Under the pieces are notes generated by a model that did not search any database, was not told the DNA's origin, and saw nothing but the letters and a program-made list of their open reading frames with translations. The translations under genes were made by a program, and so were the position numbers. DNA of 64,000 nucleotides from Zoogloea ramigera. GTDB taxonomy: Bacteria > Pseudomonadota > Gammaproteobacteria > Burkholderiales > Rhodocyclaceae. Of the stretch, positions 1 to 9,548 are shown in pieces. Positions within the stretch are counted from its first letter, which is position 1, and each line of letters starts with the position of its first letter. The stretch lies in assembly GCF_006539865.1 (NCBI RefSeq), contig NZ_BJNV01000013.1, forward strand, positions 31,433-95,432, read 5' to 3'.

Positions 1-368
1 TGCGCCTCGACGAGGCCCGCCACCCGCTGACGATCCTCGCCGTCGGGCTGTACGGCGAGGTGCTGCCGGTACAAAATGGCGCCCCGGTGCGCCTCGTCGT
101 GCCCTGGAAGTACGGTTTCAAGGGTGCCAAGTCGCTGGTGGCGATCCGTTTCGTCGAACGTCAGCCCGTCACCGCCTGGATGAAGGCCGGGCCGTCGGAG
201 TACGGCTTCTACGCCAACGTGAACCCCGACGTGGACCACCCCCGCTGGAGCCAGGCCACCGAGCGGCGCATCGGCGAATTCACGAAGCGCAAGACCCTGA
301 TGCTTAACGGCTACTCCGACCAGGTCGGATCGCTCTATGCGGGCATGGACCTGCGTCGTTTCTACTGA
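1..368 (+). CDS. msrP: Protein-methionine-sulfoxide reductase catalytic subunit MsrP (3' end only)
   Basis: The reading frame is open from the first complete codon (base 3) to the TGA at 366-368, so this is the C-terminal ~120 residues of a gene that begins before the window. The fragment reads [14 protein letters not shown] and ends with [20 protein letters not shown], typical of the C-terminal part of the YedY/MsrP molybdopterin enzyme. The family is periplasmic, carries a molybdopterin cofactor and reduces methionine sulfoxide in oxidised envelope proteins. msrQ starts 15 bases downstream, the usual partner arrangement. The molybdopterin-binding part lies outside the window. Confidence 0.9.
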   Translation, partial: RLDEARHPLTILAVGLYGEVLPVQNGAPVRLVVPWKYGFKGAKSLVAIRFVERQPVTAWMKAGPSEYGFYANVNPDVDHPRWSQATERRIGEFTKRKTLMLNGYSDQVGSLYAGMDLRRFY

Positions 369-383
369 CCCACGATTCCCCCG

Positions 384-1055
384 ATGACTCCCAGCAATCC
401 GCAGCTCACCGCCATCAAGGCCGCCCTCTTCCTTGCCTGTCTGCTGCCCGCCGGGCTGCTGTGGCAGGGCTTCGAGGCCGACAGCCTGGGCGCCAACCCC
501 ATCGAGGCGATCACCCGCAGCCTCGGTGAGTGGACACTACGTTTCCTGTTGATCACCCTAGCCGTCACGCCGCTGCGCAAATACACCGGCTGGCACTGGA
601 TCGTGCGCCTGCGCCGCACCCTGGGCCTGTTCGCCTTCGCCTACGGCGTGGCGCACCTGATGAGCTATGTGTGGCTCGACCAGTTCTTCGACTGGCCGGC
701 CATCGCCAAAGACATCCTGAAGCGGCCCTTCATCACCGTCGGCTTCGCGGCGCTGGTGCTGATGATTCCGCTCGCCGCCACCTCCAGCAACTTCGCGATC
801 CGCCGGCTCGGCGGCCGCAAATGGCAGTCGCTGCACCGGGCGATCTACCCCATCGCCATGCTCGGCTGCCTGCACTTCTGGTGGCTGGTAAAAAAGGACA
901 TCACCGAGCCGCTCGTCTATTCGGTGATCCTCGCCGCGCTGCTGGGCGTGCGGATGTGGTGGCGCGAACAGGAGCGCCGCCGCCAGCTGGCCGGCGCCTA
1001 CCTGCCCCAGACACCGAAGTTCAAGGGCAAGGTCATCAAGATCTTCTCGGAGTGA
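384..1055 (+). CDS. msrQ: Heme-binding membrane subunit MsrQ
   Basis: A 223-residue polytopic membrane protein with about six hydrophobic segments and the ferric-reductase-like features of YedZ/MsrQ: basic RLRRTLGLFAFAYGVAHL near residue 80 and SLHRAIYPIAMLGCLHFWW near residue 155, holding histidines that in the family ligate heme b. MsrQ passes electrons from the quinone pool or flavin reductase to MsrP across the inner membrane. It follows msrP by 15 bases and is almost certainly co-transcribed. Length matches the family (about 200-220 residues). Confidence 0.92.
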   Translation: MTPSNPQLTAIKAALFLACLLPAGLLWQGFEADSLGANPIEAITRSLGEWTLRFLLITLAVTPLRKYTGWHWIVRLRRTLGLFAFAYGVAHLMSYVWLDQFFDWPAIAKDILKRPFITVGFAALVLMIPLAATSSNFAIRRLGGRKWQSLHRAIYPIAMLGCLHFWWLVKKDITEPLVYSVILAALLGVRMWWREQERRRQLAGAYLPQTPKFKGKVIKIFSE

Positions 1056-1079
1056 TCCGGCACCCACACCGGCGGCCGC

Positions 1080-1667
1080 TCAGGCCTTGGGGCGGATCGC
1101 CGACTTGGGCCGGAAGGCCTTGACCACGGCCTCGTCGGTCTCGATGTAGGGCCCGCCGATCAGGTCGATGCAGTAAGGCACCGCGGCAAAGATGCCGGGC
1201 ACCTTGTGCGCGCCGTCGGTGTCCTTCAGGCCCTCGAGGGTCTCGGCGATGGCCTTGGGCTGGCCGGGCAGGTTGAGGATCAGCGACTTGCCGCGGATCA
1301 CCCCCACCTGCCGCGACAGGATCGCGGTCGGCACGAAAGCCAGGCTGATCTGGCGCATCTGCTCGCCAAAGCCCGGCATCACCCGGTCAGCCACCGCCAG
1401 CGTGGCTTCGGGCGTCACGTCCCGCGGGGCCGGGCCGGTGCCGCCGGTGGTCAACACCAGATGGCAGCCGGCCACATCGCACAGCTCGATGAGGGCGGCC
1501 TCGATGAGGGGTTGCTCGTCGGGGATCAGGCGGGTCTCCATCTCCCACGGCGACGTCAGCGCGTGGCCGAACCACGCCTGCAGGGCGGGAATGCCCTTGT
1601 CCTCATACACACCACTGGAAGCACGGTCGCTGATCGACACCAGGCCGATGCGGAGCAGTTCGCTCAT
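1080..1667 (-). CDS. mog: Molybdopterin adenylyltransferase
   Basis: A 195-residue MoaB/Mog-family protein. The signature TTGGTGPAPRDVTPEAT lies near residues 73-89 and the LPGQPKA loop near residue 133, both forming the MPT-binding pocket. Mog adenylates molybdopterin before molybdate insertion. It faces the msrPQ pair, whose catalytic subunit needs this cofactor, so the placement is functionally sensible although the strands differ. Its start overlaps the stop of the upstream yjgA/darP gene by 4 bases (ATGA type), indicating translational coupling. Confidence 0.93.
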   Translation of the reverse strand: MSELLRIGLVSISDRASSGVYEDKGIPALQAWFGHALTSPWEMETRLIPDEQPLIEAALIELCDVAGCHLVLTTGGTGPAPRDVTPEATLAVADRVMPGFGEQMRQISLAFVPTAILSRQVGVIRGKSLILNLPGQPKAIAETLEGLKDTDGAHKVPGIFAAVPYCIDLIGGPYIETDEAVVKAFRPKSAIRPKA

Positions 1668-2218
1668 TCCTCGCCCTCGCCTTCGAGTTCGTCGTCACGC
1701 GTGGCTGCGCCCTCCTCGATCTCGCGGAGCAGCCGGAACAGCTCGCGATAGGCCCGCGGTGGCTTGTTCTGCTCTTTTTCCTTGATCGCGTTGCGGCGCA
1801 GCACGCGGAGCTGCTGCAGGTCGGCACCCGGGTAGGTTTCGGCGATGGAGTGCAAAAACTTCTCGTCTTCGAGCAGCAGGGTGCGCATGTTCTCGAGGCG
1901 GTGCATCTTCGCCGTCTCAACCGCCGAGACGCCCTTGAAGGCGTCGAGTGCGGCGCGGATCGGCTCCGGGTCGACGTTGCGCATCAGCCGGCCGATGTAC
2001 TGCAGCTGGCGGCGCTTGGCCTCGTGGGCGGTGAAGCGCTGGTAGTCCTTGACGGCGTCGCGCAGGTCTTCGTCGATGGGCACCTTCGCGAGGCGCTCCT
2101 TGCCGAGTTCGGCCAGCTCGGCGCCGAGATCCTGCAGCGCCTTGCTGGCGCGCTTCATCGCGGATTTGCTCGGGCCGAGGTCTTCTTCTTCGTCGTGGTG
2201 GTATTTGTGATGGGCCAT
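1664..2218 (-). CDS. darP: Ribosome biogenesis factor YjgA/DarP (DUF615)
   Basis: A 184-residue, highly charged helical protein. It opens with MAHHKYHHDEEEDLGPSKS and contains the DUF615 hallmarks: LGAELAELGKERLAKVPI, an AHEAKRRQLQYIGRLMR segment and an RELFRLLREIE C-terminus. Family members bind late 50S assembly intermediates. I chose the ATG at 2218; an in-frame extension to 2305 would add 29 residues without family similarity. It is upstream of, and overlaps, mog. Confidence 0.9.
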   Translation of the reverse strand: MAHHKYHHDEEEDLGPSKSAMKRASKALQDLGAELAELGKERLAKVPIDEDLRDAVKDYQRFTAHEAKRRQLQYIGRLMRNVDPEPIRAALDAFKGVSAVETAKMHRLENMRTLLLEDEKFLHSIAETYPGADLQQLRVLRRNAIKEKEQNKPPRAYRELFRLLREIEEGAATRDDELEGEGEE

Positions 2219-2294
2219 CTGGGGGCAGTCCGGGGTCGGAAAGGCTCGGGAAGGGTTAAGATTATAACCTTTAGCCCAGCCCCCACCCGGAACC

Positions 2295-3635
2295 ATGGCC
2301 GACAAGCGTTTCAGTTTCAGTCAGGACGACCTCAAGAACATCGCCGAAGACATCCTCAAGTTCGCCAGAAAGCGCGGCGCCTCGGCCTGCGAGGCGGATG
2401 TCTCGGAGGGCTTCGGCCAGTCGGTGAGCGTGCGGCGTGACGAGGTGGACACCATCGAATACAACCGCGACAAGGGCGTCGGCGTGACCATCTACGACGG
2501 CCAGAAGCGCGGCTACGCGAGCACCTCCGACTTCTCGAAAGAGGCCCTCAAGGCCACCGTCGACGCGGCGGTGTCGATCGCCCGCTTCACCGCCCCCGAC
2601 CCCGCCGCCGGCCTGCCCGACGAGGCCCTGCTGGCCCGCGACTGCCCCGACTTCGACCTCTATCACCCGTGGAAGATCTCCACCGAAGAAGCCATCGAAC
2701 TCTCCCGCCGCTGCGAGCGCGCGGCCTTCGCAGTGAGCCCGGAGATCCGCAACTCCGAGGGCGCCAGCGTGTCGATGCAGGAGTCCCACTTCATCTCGGC
2801 CAACAGCCTGGGCTTCATGGGCGGCTACGCCAGTTCGCGCCACTACCTGTCGTGCTCGGTGATCGCCGGCGAAGGCGACGACATGCAGCGCGACGACTGG
2901 TACAGCACCAAGCGTGACCCGGCCGAGCTGGCCGACGCCGAGGAGATCGGCACCTTCGCCGCCCGTCGCGCCCTGGCCCGCCTGGGTGCGCGCCAGATCC
3001 CCACCTGCGAGGTGCCGGTGCTGTTCGAGGCGCCCCTGGCCGCCGGCCTGATCGGCGCCTTCGTGCACGCGGTGAGCGGCGGTGCGCTGTACCGCAAATC
3101 CACCTTCCTGCACGACAGCCTGGGCAAGCAGGTCTTCCCGTCCCACATCCAGATCTCCGAGCGCCCGCACCTGCCCAAGGCCTTCGCCAGCAGCCCCTTC
3201 GACGACGACGGCGTGGCCACCCGCGACCGCGAGGTGATCATCGACGGCGTGCTGCAGGGCTATTTCCTCAGCACCTACTCGGCCCGCAAGATGGGCATGC
3301 AGACCACCGGCAACGCCGGCGGCAGCCACAACCTGCTGGTCAAGCCGGGCCGGCACGACCTCGCCGGCCTCATCAAGCAGATGGACCGCGGCCTGCTCGT
3401 CACCGAACTCCTCGGCCACGGCGTCAACTACGTCACCGGCGACTACTCCCGCGGTGCGGCCGGCTTCTGGGTCGAGAACGGCATCATCCAGTACCCGGTG
3501 CACGAGATCACCATCGCCGGCAACCTCAAGGACATGCTGATGGGCATCCGCGAGATCGGCTCCGACGTGCTGGTGCGCGGCTCCAAACACTGCGGCTCGA
3601 TCCTCGTCGAGCGCATGACCGTGGCCGGCGCCTGA
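2295..3635 (+). CDS. pmbA: Metalloprotease PmbA/TldE
   Basis: A 446-residue TldD/PmbA-family protein (peptidase family U62). It contains the RGASACEADVSEGFGQSVSVR N-terminal strand-helix unit and the C-terminal GNAGGSHNLLVKPG and SRGAAGFWVENGIIQYPVHEITIAGNL blocks typical of PmbA. With TldD the family trims peptides such as microcin B17 precursors and CcdA antitoxin; TldD is the metal-carrying partner and is not in this window. It is divergent from yjgA/darP with 76 bases between starts. In many proteobacteria darP and pmbA are adjacent, as here. Confidence 0.93.
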   Translation: MADKRFSFSQDDLKNIAEDILKFARKRGASACEADVSEGFGQSVSVRRDEVDTIEYNRDKGVGVTIYDGQKRGYASTSDFSKEALKATVDAAVSIARFTAPDPAAGLPDEALLARDCPDFDLYHPWKISTEEAIELSRRCERAAFAVSPEIRNSEGASVSMQESHFISANSLGFMGGYASSRHYLSCSVIAGEGDDMQRDDWYSTKRDPAELADAEEIGTFAARRALARLGARQIPTCEVPVLFEAPLAAGLIGAFVHAVSGGALYRKSTFLHDSLGKQVFPSHIQISERPHLPKAFASSPFDDDGVATRDREVIIDGVLQGYFLSTYSARKMGMQTTGNAGGSHNLLVKPGRHDLAGLIKQMDRGLLVTELLGHGVNYVTGDYSRGAAGFWVENGIIQYPVHEITIAGNLKDMLMGIREIGSDVLVRGSKHCGSILVERMTVAGA

Positions 3636-3678
3636 ACGGCCACCCACGACTTTCCCTGCCAGACGTAAAGGACACATC

Positions 3679-4779
<1,101 letters not shown>

Positions 4780-4856
4780 GGCGGCCCACCCTGGCCTGCG
4801 CCTCCAGGGCGCCGGCCCGATGCTTCACTCCTTGCAACACTGAAAGAAGAAACACC

Positions 4857-5960
4857 ATGGAACGACGTTCATTCCTCAAGAAAGCCGCCGTCGGCGCCGC
4901 CGCTGGCGCTGCCGCCGCTCCGGCCCTCGCGGCCGAGCTGCCCACCATCAAGTGGCGCTGCGCCTCCAGCTTCCCGAAGAGCCTCGACACCCTCTACGGC
5001 GCGGCCGACCTGGTCGCCAAGCGGGTTGCCGCGGCCACCGGCGGCAAGTTCCACATTCAAGTCTTCGCTGCCGGCGAGATCGTCCCCGGCCCGGCCGTGC
5101 TGGATGCCGTCAAGGACGGCACCGTCGAGTGCGGTCACACCTGCTCGTACTACTACGTGGGTAAGGACCCCACGTTCGCCATCGAGACCTGCATCCCCTT
5201 CGGCCTCAATAGCCGCCAGCAGACCGCCTGGATGATGGAGGGCGGCGGCCTCGAGCTGTTCCGCGAGTTCTTCAAGGACTACAACATCCACAACATCCCC
5301 TGCGGCAACACCGGCGCCCAGATGGGTGGCTGGTTCCGCAAGGAAATCAAGACCGTTGAAGACCTCAAGGGCCTCAAGTTCCGCGTCGGCGGCTTCACCG
5401 GCCAGGCGCTGGCCAAGCTCGGCGTGGTGCCCCAGCAGATCCCTGGCAGCGACATCTACCCGGCCCTCGAAAAAGGCACCATCGACGCCGCCGAGTGGGT
5501 TGGCCCCTACGACGACCAGAAGCTCGGCTTCAACAAGGTCGCCAAGTACTACTACTACCCGGGTTTCTGGGAAGGCGGCCCGCAGATCTCGATGTACATC
5601 AACATCAAGCAGTGGAACGCCCTGCCCAAGGAATACCAGACCATCCTCGAGGACGCCTGCCTCTACGCCCACGCCGAAATGCAGGCCCGCTACGACGCCA
5701 AGAACCCCATCGCCCTCAAGCAGCTTATCGCCGCCGGCGCCCAGCTGCGCCCCTTCCCCAACGAGGTGATGGCGGCGGTGTACAAGGCCTCCCACGAGCT
5801 CTACGACGAAACCGCCGCCAAGAACTCCAAGTTCAAGAAAATCTACGAGCAGTGGCGCAAGTTCCGTGACGACCAGATCCAGTGGTTCGCCGTCGCCGAG
5901 AACCGTTTCGACAACTTCATGCAGGCCGCCCGGACAGCCGCAGCCCGCAGCAAGAAGTAA
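4857..5960 (+). CDS. TRAP transporter substrate-binding protein, DctP type (copy 2)
   Basis: 367 residues, closely similar along its whole length to the proteins before and after it. It has the same Tat motif (RRSFLK at 3-8) and the same blocks GGGLELFREFFKDYNIHNIPCGN and YPALEKGTIDAAEWVGPYDDQK. I took the ATG at 4857 because it begins the Tat signal; the 51 extra in-frame codons upstream have no family counterpart. The 77-base gap after copy 1 has no T-tract terminator, so copies 1 and 2 may share a transcript. A strong terminator follows at 5984-6012. Confidence 0.92.
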   Translation: MERRSFLKKAAVGAAAGAAAAPALAAELPTIKWRCASSFPKSLDTLYGAADLVAKRVAAATGGKFHIQVFAAGEIVPGPAVLDAVKDGTVECGHTCSYYYVGKDPTFAIETCIPFGLNSRQQTAWMMEGGGLELFREFFKDYNIHNIPCGNTGAQMGGWFRKEIKTVEDLKGLKFRVGGFTGQALAKLGVVPQQIPGSDIYPALEKGTIDAAEWVGPYDDQKLGFNKVAKYYYYPGFWEGGPQISMYINIKQWNALPKEYQTILEDACLYAHAEMQARYDAKNPIALKQLIAAGAQLRPFPNEVMAAVYKASHELYDETAAKNSKFKKIYEQWRKFRDDQIQWFAVAENRFDNFMQAARTAAARSKK

Positions 5961-5983
5961 GCATTCTGGCTGACGCCCCCAAA

Positions 5984-6012
5984 GGCCACGCGAACCCCGC
6001 GTGGCCTTTTTT
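5984..6012 (+). terminator. Rho-independent terminator after TRAP binding protein copy 2
   Basis: A perfect 9-bp stem (GGCCACGCG at 5984-5992 and CGCGTGGCC at 5998-6006) with a 5-base loop is followed by six T. It separates copies 1-2 from copy 3. Confidence 0.9.
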
Positions 6013-6059
6013 CATGGCGCAGCGCAGCATAGGGTTTTCCTTACTATTGAATGCATGGT

Positions 6060-6078
6060 GACTGATAAATAATCAGTC
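6060..6078. promoter_or_regulatory. Candidate operator palindrome upstream of TRAP binding protein copy 3
   Basis: GACTGAT and ATCAGTC (7-bp perfect arms, 5-base AAATA spacer) lie 32 bases before the ATG of copy 3, in an AT-rich stretch that contrasts with the GC-rich flanks. A possible -10 (TATAAA, 6085-6090) follows and AGGAG at 6100-6104 is the ribosome-binding site. This is the only private upstream region among the three paralogues. The cognate regulator is unknown. Confidence 0.45.
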
Positions 6079-6109
6079 CACCTTCTATAAAAATGAGTCA
6101 GGAGACACT

Positions 6110-7216
6110 ATGGAACGTCGTTCATTTCTGAGAAAAGCCGGCGCAGGCGTTGCTGCGGGCGCCATCGCCGCCCCCGCCCTGGCGGCCGATCTGCCCACCA
6201 TCAAGTGGCGCTGCGCCTCCAGCTTCCCGAAGAGCCTCGATACCATCTACGGCGGCGCCGACGTGGTGGCCAAGCGCGTTGCGGCAGCTACGGGCGGCAA
6301 GTTCCAGATCCAGGTCTTCGCGTCCGGCGAGATCGTCCCGGGCCCCGGCGTGTTCGACGCCGTCAAGGACGGCACCGTCGAGTGCGGCCACACCTGCTCC
6401 TACTACTTCATCGGCAAGGACCCCACCTTCGCCTTCGAAACCGCGGTACCCTTCGGCCTCAACAGCCGCCAGCAGACCGCCTGGATGATGGAAGGCGGTG
6501 GCCTCGAGCTGTTCCGCGAGTTCTTCAAGGAACACAACATCTACAACATTCCCTGCGGTAACACCGGCGCCCAGATGGGCGGCTGGTTCCGCAAGGAGGT
6601 CAAGACCCTCGCCGACCTGCAAGGCCTCAAGTTCCGCTGCGGCGGGCTCGCCGGCCAGGTGCTCGCCAAGCTGGGCGTGGTGCCCCAGCAGATCCCCGGC
6701 AGCGACATCTACCCGGCCCTCGAAAAAGGCACCATCGACGCCGCCGAATGGATCGGCCCCTACGACGACCAGAAGCTCGGCTTCAACAAGGTGGCCAAGT
6801 ACTACTACTACCCGGGTTTCTGGGAGGGCGGCCCGCAGATCGCCCTCTACGTAAACCAGAAACAGTGGGCTGCGCTGCCCAAGGAATACCAGACCATCCT
6901 CGAGGACGCCTGCCTCTACGCCCACGCCGAAATGCAGGCCCGCTACGACGCCAAGAACCCCACCGCCCTCAAGCAGCTCATCGGCTCGGGCACCCAGCTG
7001 CGGCCCTTCCCCAACGACGTGATGGCCGCCGCCTACAAGGCCGCCCACGAGCTCTACGACGAAACCGCCAAGACCAACCCCAAGTTCAAGAAGATCTACG
7101 ACAGCTGGAAGAAATTCCGCGACGACCAGATCCAGTGGTTCGCCGTCGCCGAGAACCGCTTCGACAACTTCATGCAAGCCGCCCGCAGCGCCGCGGCCAA
7201 GAGCGCCAAACCTTAA
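6110..7216 (+). CDS. TRAP transporter substrate-binding protein, DctP type (copy 3)
   Basis: 368 residues with the same Tat signal (RRSFLRK) and the same domain plan as copies 1 and 2; by eye it is closest to copy 2 (FPKSLDT-YG, GEIVPGP, VECGHTCSYY, PQQIPGSDIYP). It has its own AGGAG ribosome-binding site and is isolated by terminators on both sides, so it is probably expressed separately. As with its paralogues, no TRAP membrane subunit is adjacent. It presumably delivers a related organic acid to a DctQM pair encoded elsewhere. Confidence 0.92.
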   Translation: MERRSFLRKAGAGVAAGAIAAPALAADLPTIKWRCASSFPKSLDTIYGGADVVAKRVAAATGGKFQIQVFASGEIVPGPGVFDAVKDGTVECGHTCSYYFIGKDPTFAFETAVPFGLNSRQQTAWMMEGGGLELFREFFKEHNIYNIPCGNTGAQMGGWFRKEVKTLADLQGLKFRCGGLAGQVLAKLGVVPQQIPGSDIYPALEKGTIDAAEWIGPYDDQKLGFNKVAKYYYYPGFWEGGPQIALYVNQKQWAALPKEYQTILEDACLYAHAEMQARYDAKNPTALKQLIGSGTQLRPFPNDVMAAAYKAAHELYDETAKTNPKFKKIYDSWKKFRDDQIQWFAVAENRFDNFMQAARSAAAKSAKP

Positions 7217-7240
7217 GCCGCATCAGCCGCACTTCCCGAA

Positions 7241-7267
7241 AGCCGCGCATTGCGCGGCTTTTTTTTC
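7241..7267 (+). terminator. Rho-independent terminator after TRAP binding protein copy 3
   Basis: The stem AGCCGCGCA / TGCGCGGCT (7241-7260) is followed by a run of T to 7267. Confidence 0.88.
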
Positions 7268-7326
7268 TTTGCGAACATCCCGCCATTACCTTTCCAGCGC
7301 TGGATCCGTATCCCGCCCAGCTCGTC

Positions 7327-7683
7327 ATGACCGCCGCCCTAGCCCTCCTGCTCGCCTTCCAACTCGCCGGCGAAGCCCTGCGGGTCGCCCTGCATCTGCC
7401 CGTCCCCGGCCCTGTCATCGGCATGGCCCTGCTGCTTGTCTATCTGATTCTCCGCCCGGAAGGGCCATCCACCGAACTGCGGAACACCGCCGGCGGCCTG
7501 CTCCAGAACCTCTCCCTGCTGTTCGTCCCGGCCGGCACCGGGGTGATGCTGCACGTAGGGCGGCTCGCCGACGAAGCCTGGCCGATCGCCATCGCGCTCG
7601 TCGCCAGCACCGTCCTCGGGCTCCTGGCGGCCGGGCTCACGCTGCACTGGCTGGCTCGCCGGCCGCGGGGAGCGGGCCAATGA
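7327..7683 (+). CDS. CidA/LrgA family membrane protein
   Basis: 118 residues, four predicted hydrophobic segments and the family blocks PVPGPVIGMALL (near 25-36) and LFVPAGTGVMLH (near 63-75). CidA/LrgA proteins are small holin-like membrane proteins; work in other bacteria links them to murein hydrolase control and to pyruvate or glycolate-type transport together with LrgB/CidB. The start is the ATG at 7327. Its stop overlaps the lrgB-like start (ATGA), so the two are translationally coupled. Confidence 0.88.
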   Translation: MTAALALLLAFQLAGEALRVALHLPVPGPVIGMALLLVYLILRPEGPSTELRNTAGGLLQNLSLLFVPAGTGVMLHVGRLADEAWPIAIALVASTVLGLLAAGLTLHWLARRPRGAGQ

Positions 7684-8417
7684 GCGCCGGCAGCATGACC
7701 GAGATCTGGGTCTATCTTTCGGCCCAGCCCCTGGTGTGGCTCACCCTCACCCTGGCCACCTACCTGCTCGCCATCACCCTGCACCGCAAGGCCGGTGGCC
7801 ACCCGGCTGCCAACCCGGTGCTCATTTCGGTGGGCATCCTGGTGGCGCTGCTGCTCGCCACCGACACACCCTACCAGCGCTATTTCGATGGCGCCCAGTT
7901 CGTGCACTTCCTGCTCGGCCCCGCCACCGTGGCCCTCGCCGTGCCGCTCCACGGCCAGTTGAAGCGCCTTGTTGCGATGGGTGGGCCCATCCTGGTGGCT
8001 CTGGTGGTCGGCTCCCTGGTGGCCGGCCTGTCGGCCTACACCATCGGCGCGCTGCTCGGCGCGAGCGCCCCGACCCTCGCCTCCCTCGCCCCCAAGTCAG
8101 TCACCACGCCGATCGCGATGGGCATCGCCGAGCGCCTGGGCGGGCTGGCCTCGCTCACCGCGGTCTTCGTGATTCTCACCGGCATCTTCGGGGCGATCTT
8201 CGCCGACGGCCTGCTCCGCCGCCTCGGCGTGAAGGACGAGGCCAGCATCGGCTTCGCCCTCGGTCTGGCGTCCCACGGCATCGGCACCGCGCGGGCCTTC
8301 CAGCTGAGCGAACAAACTGGCGCCTTCGCCGCCCTCGCGATGGGCCTCAACGGCCTCCTGACCGCGCTCACCCTACCCTGGCTGCTGCCCCTGCTGGCAC
8401 CCCTGATCAGGCCCTAG
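7680..8417 (+). CDS. LrgB/CidB family membrane protein
   Basis: 245 residues, strongly hydrophobic throughout. It carries the LrgB signature SLAPKSVTTPIAMGIAERLGGLASL near 135-160 and the C-terminal GFALGLASHGIGTARAFQLSE block. It is the partner of the upstream CidA/LrgA protein and overlaps it by four bases. Family functions proposed elsewhere include anti-holin activity and export of small carboxylates. Which applies here is not visible. Confidence 0.9.
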   Translation: MSAGSMTEIWVYLSAQPLVWLTLTLATYLLAITLHRKAGGHPAANPVLISVGILVALLLATDTPYQRYFDGAQFVHFLLGPATVALAVPLHGQLKRLVAMGGPILVALVVGSLVAGLSAYTIGALLGASAPTLASLAPKSVTTPIAMGIAERLGGLASLTAVFVILTGIFGAIFADGLLRRLGVKDEASIGFALGLASHGIGTARAFQLSEQTGAFAALAMGLNGLLTALTLPWLLPLLAPLIRP

Positions 8418-8496
8418 CCACGGGGTTTACCGCGGCTTGTGGGCTGGCCGGCGGGCCATGATAATCCGCCGCTCGTCTTCTCCGCCCTCCATACCC

Positions 8497-9438
8497 ATGG
8501 ATCTCCTGATCGACGTCATCCTGCGCGCCGGCCGTTCGGCGGTCGAGCTGTCCTTCTTCATCCTGCTGCCGGTGATGATCGTGATGATCTCGCTGATGCG
8601 CCTGCTCGAAGCCCGGGGCGTGCTCGACTGGGTGGTCGCCCGCCTCACCCCCGCCCTGCGCCCGCTGGGCCTGACTGGCCTCGGCGGCTTCGCAGCCCTG
8701 CAGATCAACTTCGTGAGCTTCGCCGCTCCGGTGGCCACCCTCGCGATGATGGACCAGCGCGGCGCCTCCAGCCGCCATCTGGCCGCCACCCTGGCGATGG
8801 TGCTGGCGATGGCCCAGGCCAACGTGTCGATGCCGATGGCGGCCATGGGCCTGCAGTTCGGCCCGCTGCTGGCCTGGTCGGTGGTGGGTGGGCTGATTGC
8901 GGCGGCGGCCACCTATTACGTCTTCGGGCGCGGCCTGTCGAACGCCGAGGAAACCGTCGACGAAACCCTCCACCACCCGGTGGCTGAGAGCGCGAAGGGG
9001 GTGCTCGACGTGATCAACCGGGCCGGCGCCGAGGCCTTCAAGATCGCCGTCGGCGCCCTGCCGATGCTGGTGCTGTCCCTCACCGTGGTGCTGGCCCTGC
9101 GCCGCCTTGGCGCCCTGGATCTCCTCACCGAGTTGCTCTCTCCGGCACTTCTGGCGATCGGTGCCGACCCGGCCCTGCTGCTGCCCACCCTCACCAAGTT
9201 CCTCGCTGGCGGCACCGCGATGATGGGCGTGATGGACGAGATGCTGCGCGCCGGAACGGCCACCACCGCCACCCTCAACGGCCCCAGCGCCGGCCTGCTG
9301 GTGCACCCGCTCGACATCCCCGGCGTAGCCGTGCTGCTGTCGGCCGGCCGGCGGGTGGCGGCGGTGTGGAAGCCCGCCGCCCTGGGCGCGCTGGTGGGAA
9401 TCGCCGTGCGCATGGGCGGCCACATGCTGCTCGCCTGA
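8497..9438 (+). CDS. Gate/nucleoside-recognition domain membrane protein
   Basis: A 313-residue polytopic protein with two similar membrane halves. The first is around FFILLPVMIVMISLMRLLE with GGFAALQINFVSFAAP; the second is around AFKIAVGALPMLVLSLTVVLALRRLGALD with LTKFLAGGTAMMGV. This layout fits the Gate (nucleoside recognition) family related to spore maturation proteins and YjiH. I used the ATG at 8497 rather than upstream GTG codons because it starts just before the first membrane helix. Substrate and role are not known. Confidence 0.65.
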   Translation: MDLLIDVILRAGRSAVELSFFILLPVMIVMISLMRLLEARGVLDWVVARLTPALRPLGLTGLGGFAALQINFVSFAAPVATLAMMDQRGASSRHLAATLAMVLAMAQANVSMPMAAMGLQFGPLLAWSVVGGLIAAAATYYVFGRGLSNAEETVDETLHHPVAESAKGVLDVINRAGAEAFKIAVGALPMLVLSLTVVLALRRLGALDLLTELLSPALLAIGADPALLLPTLTKFLAGGTAMMGVMDEMLRAGTATTATLNGPSAGLLVHPLDIPGVAVLLSAGRRVAAVWKPAALGALVGIAVRMGGHMLLA

Positions 9439-9473
9439 CGGTGCCAGCAATGCGGCGTGGCGACCTTTGCGGC

Positions 9474-9513
9474 AACGCAGCATTTCACTAGGCGAAATCT
9501 GCGAAGCTGCGTT
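9474..9513. promoter_or_regulatory. Nested palindrome upstream of the iclR-type regulator (candidate auto-operator)
   Basis: The outer arms AACGCAGC (9474-9481) and GCTGCGTT (9506-9513) are a perfect 8-bp inverted repeat. They enclose ATTTC (9482-9486) and GAAAT (9493-9497). The element ends 35 bases before the regulator's start. IclR-family proteins commonly bind palindromes at their own promoters, hence the call. Confidence 0.45.
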
Positions 9514-9548
9514 ACCATTTGCTGATAAAGATTCCCAGGCAGAGAGAT

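Noticed and set aside
4780..4856. Possible terminator between TRAP binding protein copies 1 and 2
   Set aside because: Some GC-rich inverted bases occur, but there is no clean stem and no T-tract.
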